DNA of 64,000 bases, from the NCBI RefSeq assembly GCF_028502605.1, contig NC_079234.1, positions 3,038,001-3,102,000 of the forward strand, written 5' to 3'. A program made the position numbers and the translations under genes. Origin of the DNA: Trichoderma breve. Taxonomy: Eukaryota > Ascomycota > Sordariomycetes > Hypocreales > Hypocreaceae. Under the pieces are notes generated by a model, which saw nothing but the letters and a program-made list of their open reading frames with translations, was not told the origin of the DNA and did not search any database. Of this stretch, positions 61,459-64,000 are shown one piece after another (positions within the stretch are counted from its first letter, which is position 1; the number at the start of each line of letters is the position of its first letter).

Positions 61459-64000
61459 AGACTCCGGAGAGAGAGTTGGAGAGGTACAGCATGTCACATT
61501 ATACTAGACCAAAACCACCAATATAATTGATCAATGGCCGTATTGTGCAATACGAGTATAAATAGCAATTTGATGCTGGCACTGCATCCATCTCTTGCAT
61601 TAGTACCTGCTTATACTTCTGTGTGCCTGTGCCAGTGTTGCGTTGATACTCCACTATGAGGTGCTTTGATTCATGCCGCAAAAGACTCGAATGTTTCACA
61701 TGAAAACGCCAGGCTGTTACGAGCACGTAAAGAGGGAACAAATCACTGCTATCCGTTTCAAATGTTTTACTTAACGTGCTGACGTTTCGAACCGCGTTTG
61801 TTTGCAGGGAGAAATAACAGGCACAAGCAAGCCACATGCAGCGCTGATAGATAAGCAACGAGGCTGGTTTTGGTTCCATCGGAGCTTATCAGACAAAGGG
61901 GGGGGGGCGTGTGTTGCGATACCGGCAATGGGGGAGACGAAGTACGGAGCGGCTATAGTAGGTAACTTAAGGGCATCTCTTTTTGTCTTCTTTACGTGAG
62001 TGAATGACGATGACGATTTCGACGACGATGGAGGTGAGGGGTTGTGTGTTGCGTTGCTGTGTTTGTCTAGAGCCCTTTCCCCGGAATCCCAGTGGCGATC
62101 CCGCGGCAGCGTCACCGTCCCTTGCATTACTCTCTACAGTACGAACTTTTGGTTTGGGCAACTTAGCGCTCATGACAAGCGATCTATATGGTAATAGTTC
62201 AAAACAACGCGAACTGCTCATCGTATACCTAGCTTTGTTTTGCCACGGGGGGAGAGGAAATGAGGGCTCCCGCTGCGTGTCCATGGCGTAGGAGGCACCC
62301 ATCACCTGACACCTCGTCACGCCTCCGTCCGGAGTGATAGCTGCACTTGGTTTGTTTTAATTACTTGGTAGCAGGGCGGTAATTATAGCACTTTGCGGAT
62401 CTCTTCTCTCAGCTTCTACGGGTGGCCCATAGGAACACGGACATGGACATGGACATGGACGTACTCGTAAAATCGTAGTTAGGGGTGTGTGGGAGAGAAG
62501 TTGTGGCGCAACACGGCCGGAGCATTGCATCAAAAAAGAGGCTCGTAGCTGTGAACGGCAGAAGTTGAAGGGGAGCTTATCAGTATCTTTGCTCCTTTGT
62601 CCAGCAAACCTGGTACTTTGCTCATATTACTCTCGCGGGCAGCTCCGCACCGGATATGATTGCAACTGGGTATCTCAACGGTACAAGAGAGATAAGGAGA
62701 GAAAGGAGTGAGTGCTGGTATCGTATCGTATCTTAGTCATTTGCCGGGGCCGCCATCCCTATTCCTATTCGGCGGGGAACGTCATTTTGGCAACAGGCTG
62801 GTGATGTTGATGACGCGCCGGAGCCGGTCACTGGTCTGGTCTGTTCTGGTCTGGTGAGGTGGCTGAGGCATGCTAGTGAAATGCCGCTTTGTCTTGTCTT
62901 GTCTTGAGGAGAGGTACTCGGTACTTTTGGGAGAAACAAAGGGCTGAGGAAGAACGCGGATGACCAAGAAATGATTTGAGCGTTTCTAGCCGCGGGTGTT
63001 CGTTGTCGCATTTGATTTGATTACCATGTACAGTAATGTTCTTTCTTGTCGGCGCTGCCCGGGAGTGACGGAATCGTCCATACATGTACATGGCCTTGGC
63101 TTTACGCAACAACTGCAGTGCTATGCTATCGGGTACCATGTACGTGCGTCATGACCTCAAGGCCTCTGTTTACCCTGCTGCTCCAGGTACAGACTACATG
63201 CATGCAACAGCCAGCATCCAGCCAATCCATTCTAAACGCGCCGTCAGAACCCGAAGCCGCAGGGCCACTCAGCGATAGGCACTGTAGCGCGTGGCAGCCC
63301 GTTGATTCGATTGGCAGATTGTGTTCATATGACCGGTACCTGCCATGTACCTCTGACTGCTGCGTAATTACACAAGCTGCAACAGGCAAGGAGAAGGTCC
63401 CGTTGATGTAATCGTGGCTACCAAATCTCGAGGTACCTTGCATTAATCAAAACCGCACCTGCACAAGTCCTCTGTACCCCATGCGTCTGTTGATGGCGAG
63501 CGCCGGAACTCGTCACTACAGTACACGAACAAATTGAGACAGGCAGACAGACACCCCTAGGAGCACCAGACTCCAGGTTCGCCCAGCTGAGATTAGCGCT
63601 GCCGCGAGCGCTGTTTGCCCCTGTGGCCGCTGACCACTGTCCCGTCACCTCTGCCAGCCCAGTACCTCGCCGTCACTGTACGCGGCACGCCCCCCTCCCC
63701 CTCTGACCTCGCAGGCTGGGATACCCCCCTCCTTCGGCCCCCTTGGCGGAATCACGCCCCCCAACAGCTGCCACTGCAAGGCCCGGCCAGCGGACCTGGA
63801 ACCTTCCAACTCCCCCCGCGTTATCGAGTCACTGACAACAGCGCCCCGGCCGTCGCAGTACCAGCAGGTACATGCATTCATGTCGTGTCGATGCTGTAAG
63901 GTCTGGTACTTCGTAGCTGTAGCTGTAATTGGGCGGGCGGCCACTCATCAAAGCTGCCACCCCCCGAACGTCTTGAGCAACAACGGAACCCTTCTCTGCT
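61459..64000. other. Gene-free right edge of the window
   Basis: 2.5 kb with no gene I can support. It holds TACGAGTA at 61551-61558, TACTCGTA at 62462-62469 and a GGACAT repeat. The last 600 bp are GC-rich and could belong to the promoter of a gene beyond the window. Confidence 0.5.
62439..62460. repeat. GGACAT tandem repeat
   Basis: About 3.7 perfect copies of GGACAT, followed directly by a TACTCGTA motif. No gene is nearby. Confidence 0.8.

Overview
The window is 64 kb of nuclear DNA from a filamentous ascomycete. Short introns (about 40 to 210 bp) with GT...AG ends, split genes on both strands, and gene families such as PacC, a KU80-type end-joining protein and complex I subunits place it in the Pezizomycotina. 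A Sordariomycete, perhaps of the Hypocreales, is my inference; nothing here proves the species. I reconstructed 20 complete protein-coding genes by hand from frame, splice-site and family conservation, plus one possible 3' gene end at the left edge. I found no rRNA, tRNA, transposon or CRISPR array.

Layout. 1-10.8 kb: a possible C-terminal coding end, the HECT ubiquitin ligase Rsp5 (+), the PSST/NDUFS7 complex I subunit (-), a zinc alcohol dehydrogenase (+), and a small secreted cysteine-rich protein with two CCCC modules (-). 12.3-27.3 kb: the pH regulator PacC, the Sin3-binding protein Stb3 and DNA topoisomerase III, all on the minus strand and separated by spacers of 4.1-5.4 kb. 27.9-41.6 kb is the dense core: a DUF1295 membrane enzyme, a Pho13-type phosphatase, a small conserved-looking protein, a TMEM205-like membrane protein, KU80, a Gfd2-like RNase H-fold protein, the mitochondrial import co-chaperone Pam18/Tim14 and a Par32-like GRGGAGN-repeat protein. 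41.6-49.2 kb holds no gene I can support. 49.2-61.5 kb carries five plus-strand genes: a C2H2 zinc-finger regulator, a membrane protein, a bactofilin-like beta-repeat protein, an ING/PHD chromatin reader and an NTF2-like protein. 61.5-64 kb is again empty.

How it fits together. These are mostly housekeeping genes, not a cluster. TOP3 and KU80 both act on broken or recombining DNA, and Stb3 and the ING protein both point to histone deacetylase or acetyltransferase complexes, but no operon-like logic links them. The strongest unannotated signals are regulatory. Nine copies of the PacC target hexamer lie within about 480 bp upstream of pacC, arranged in two clusters, one around a perfect palindrome. 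The 8-mer TACTCGTA/TACGAGTA occurs 13 times, always outside exons. A six-run G-quadruplex motif with an adjacent CCAAT box lies upstream of NDUFS7, and two adjacent inverted repeats precede the TATA box of the alcohol dehydrogenase.
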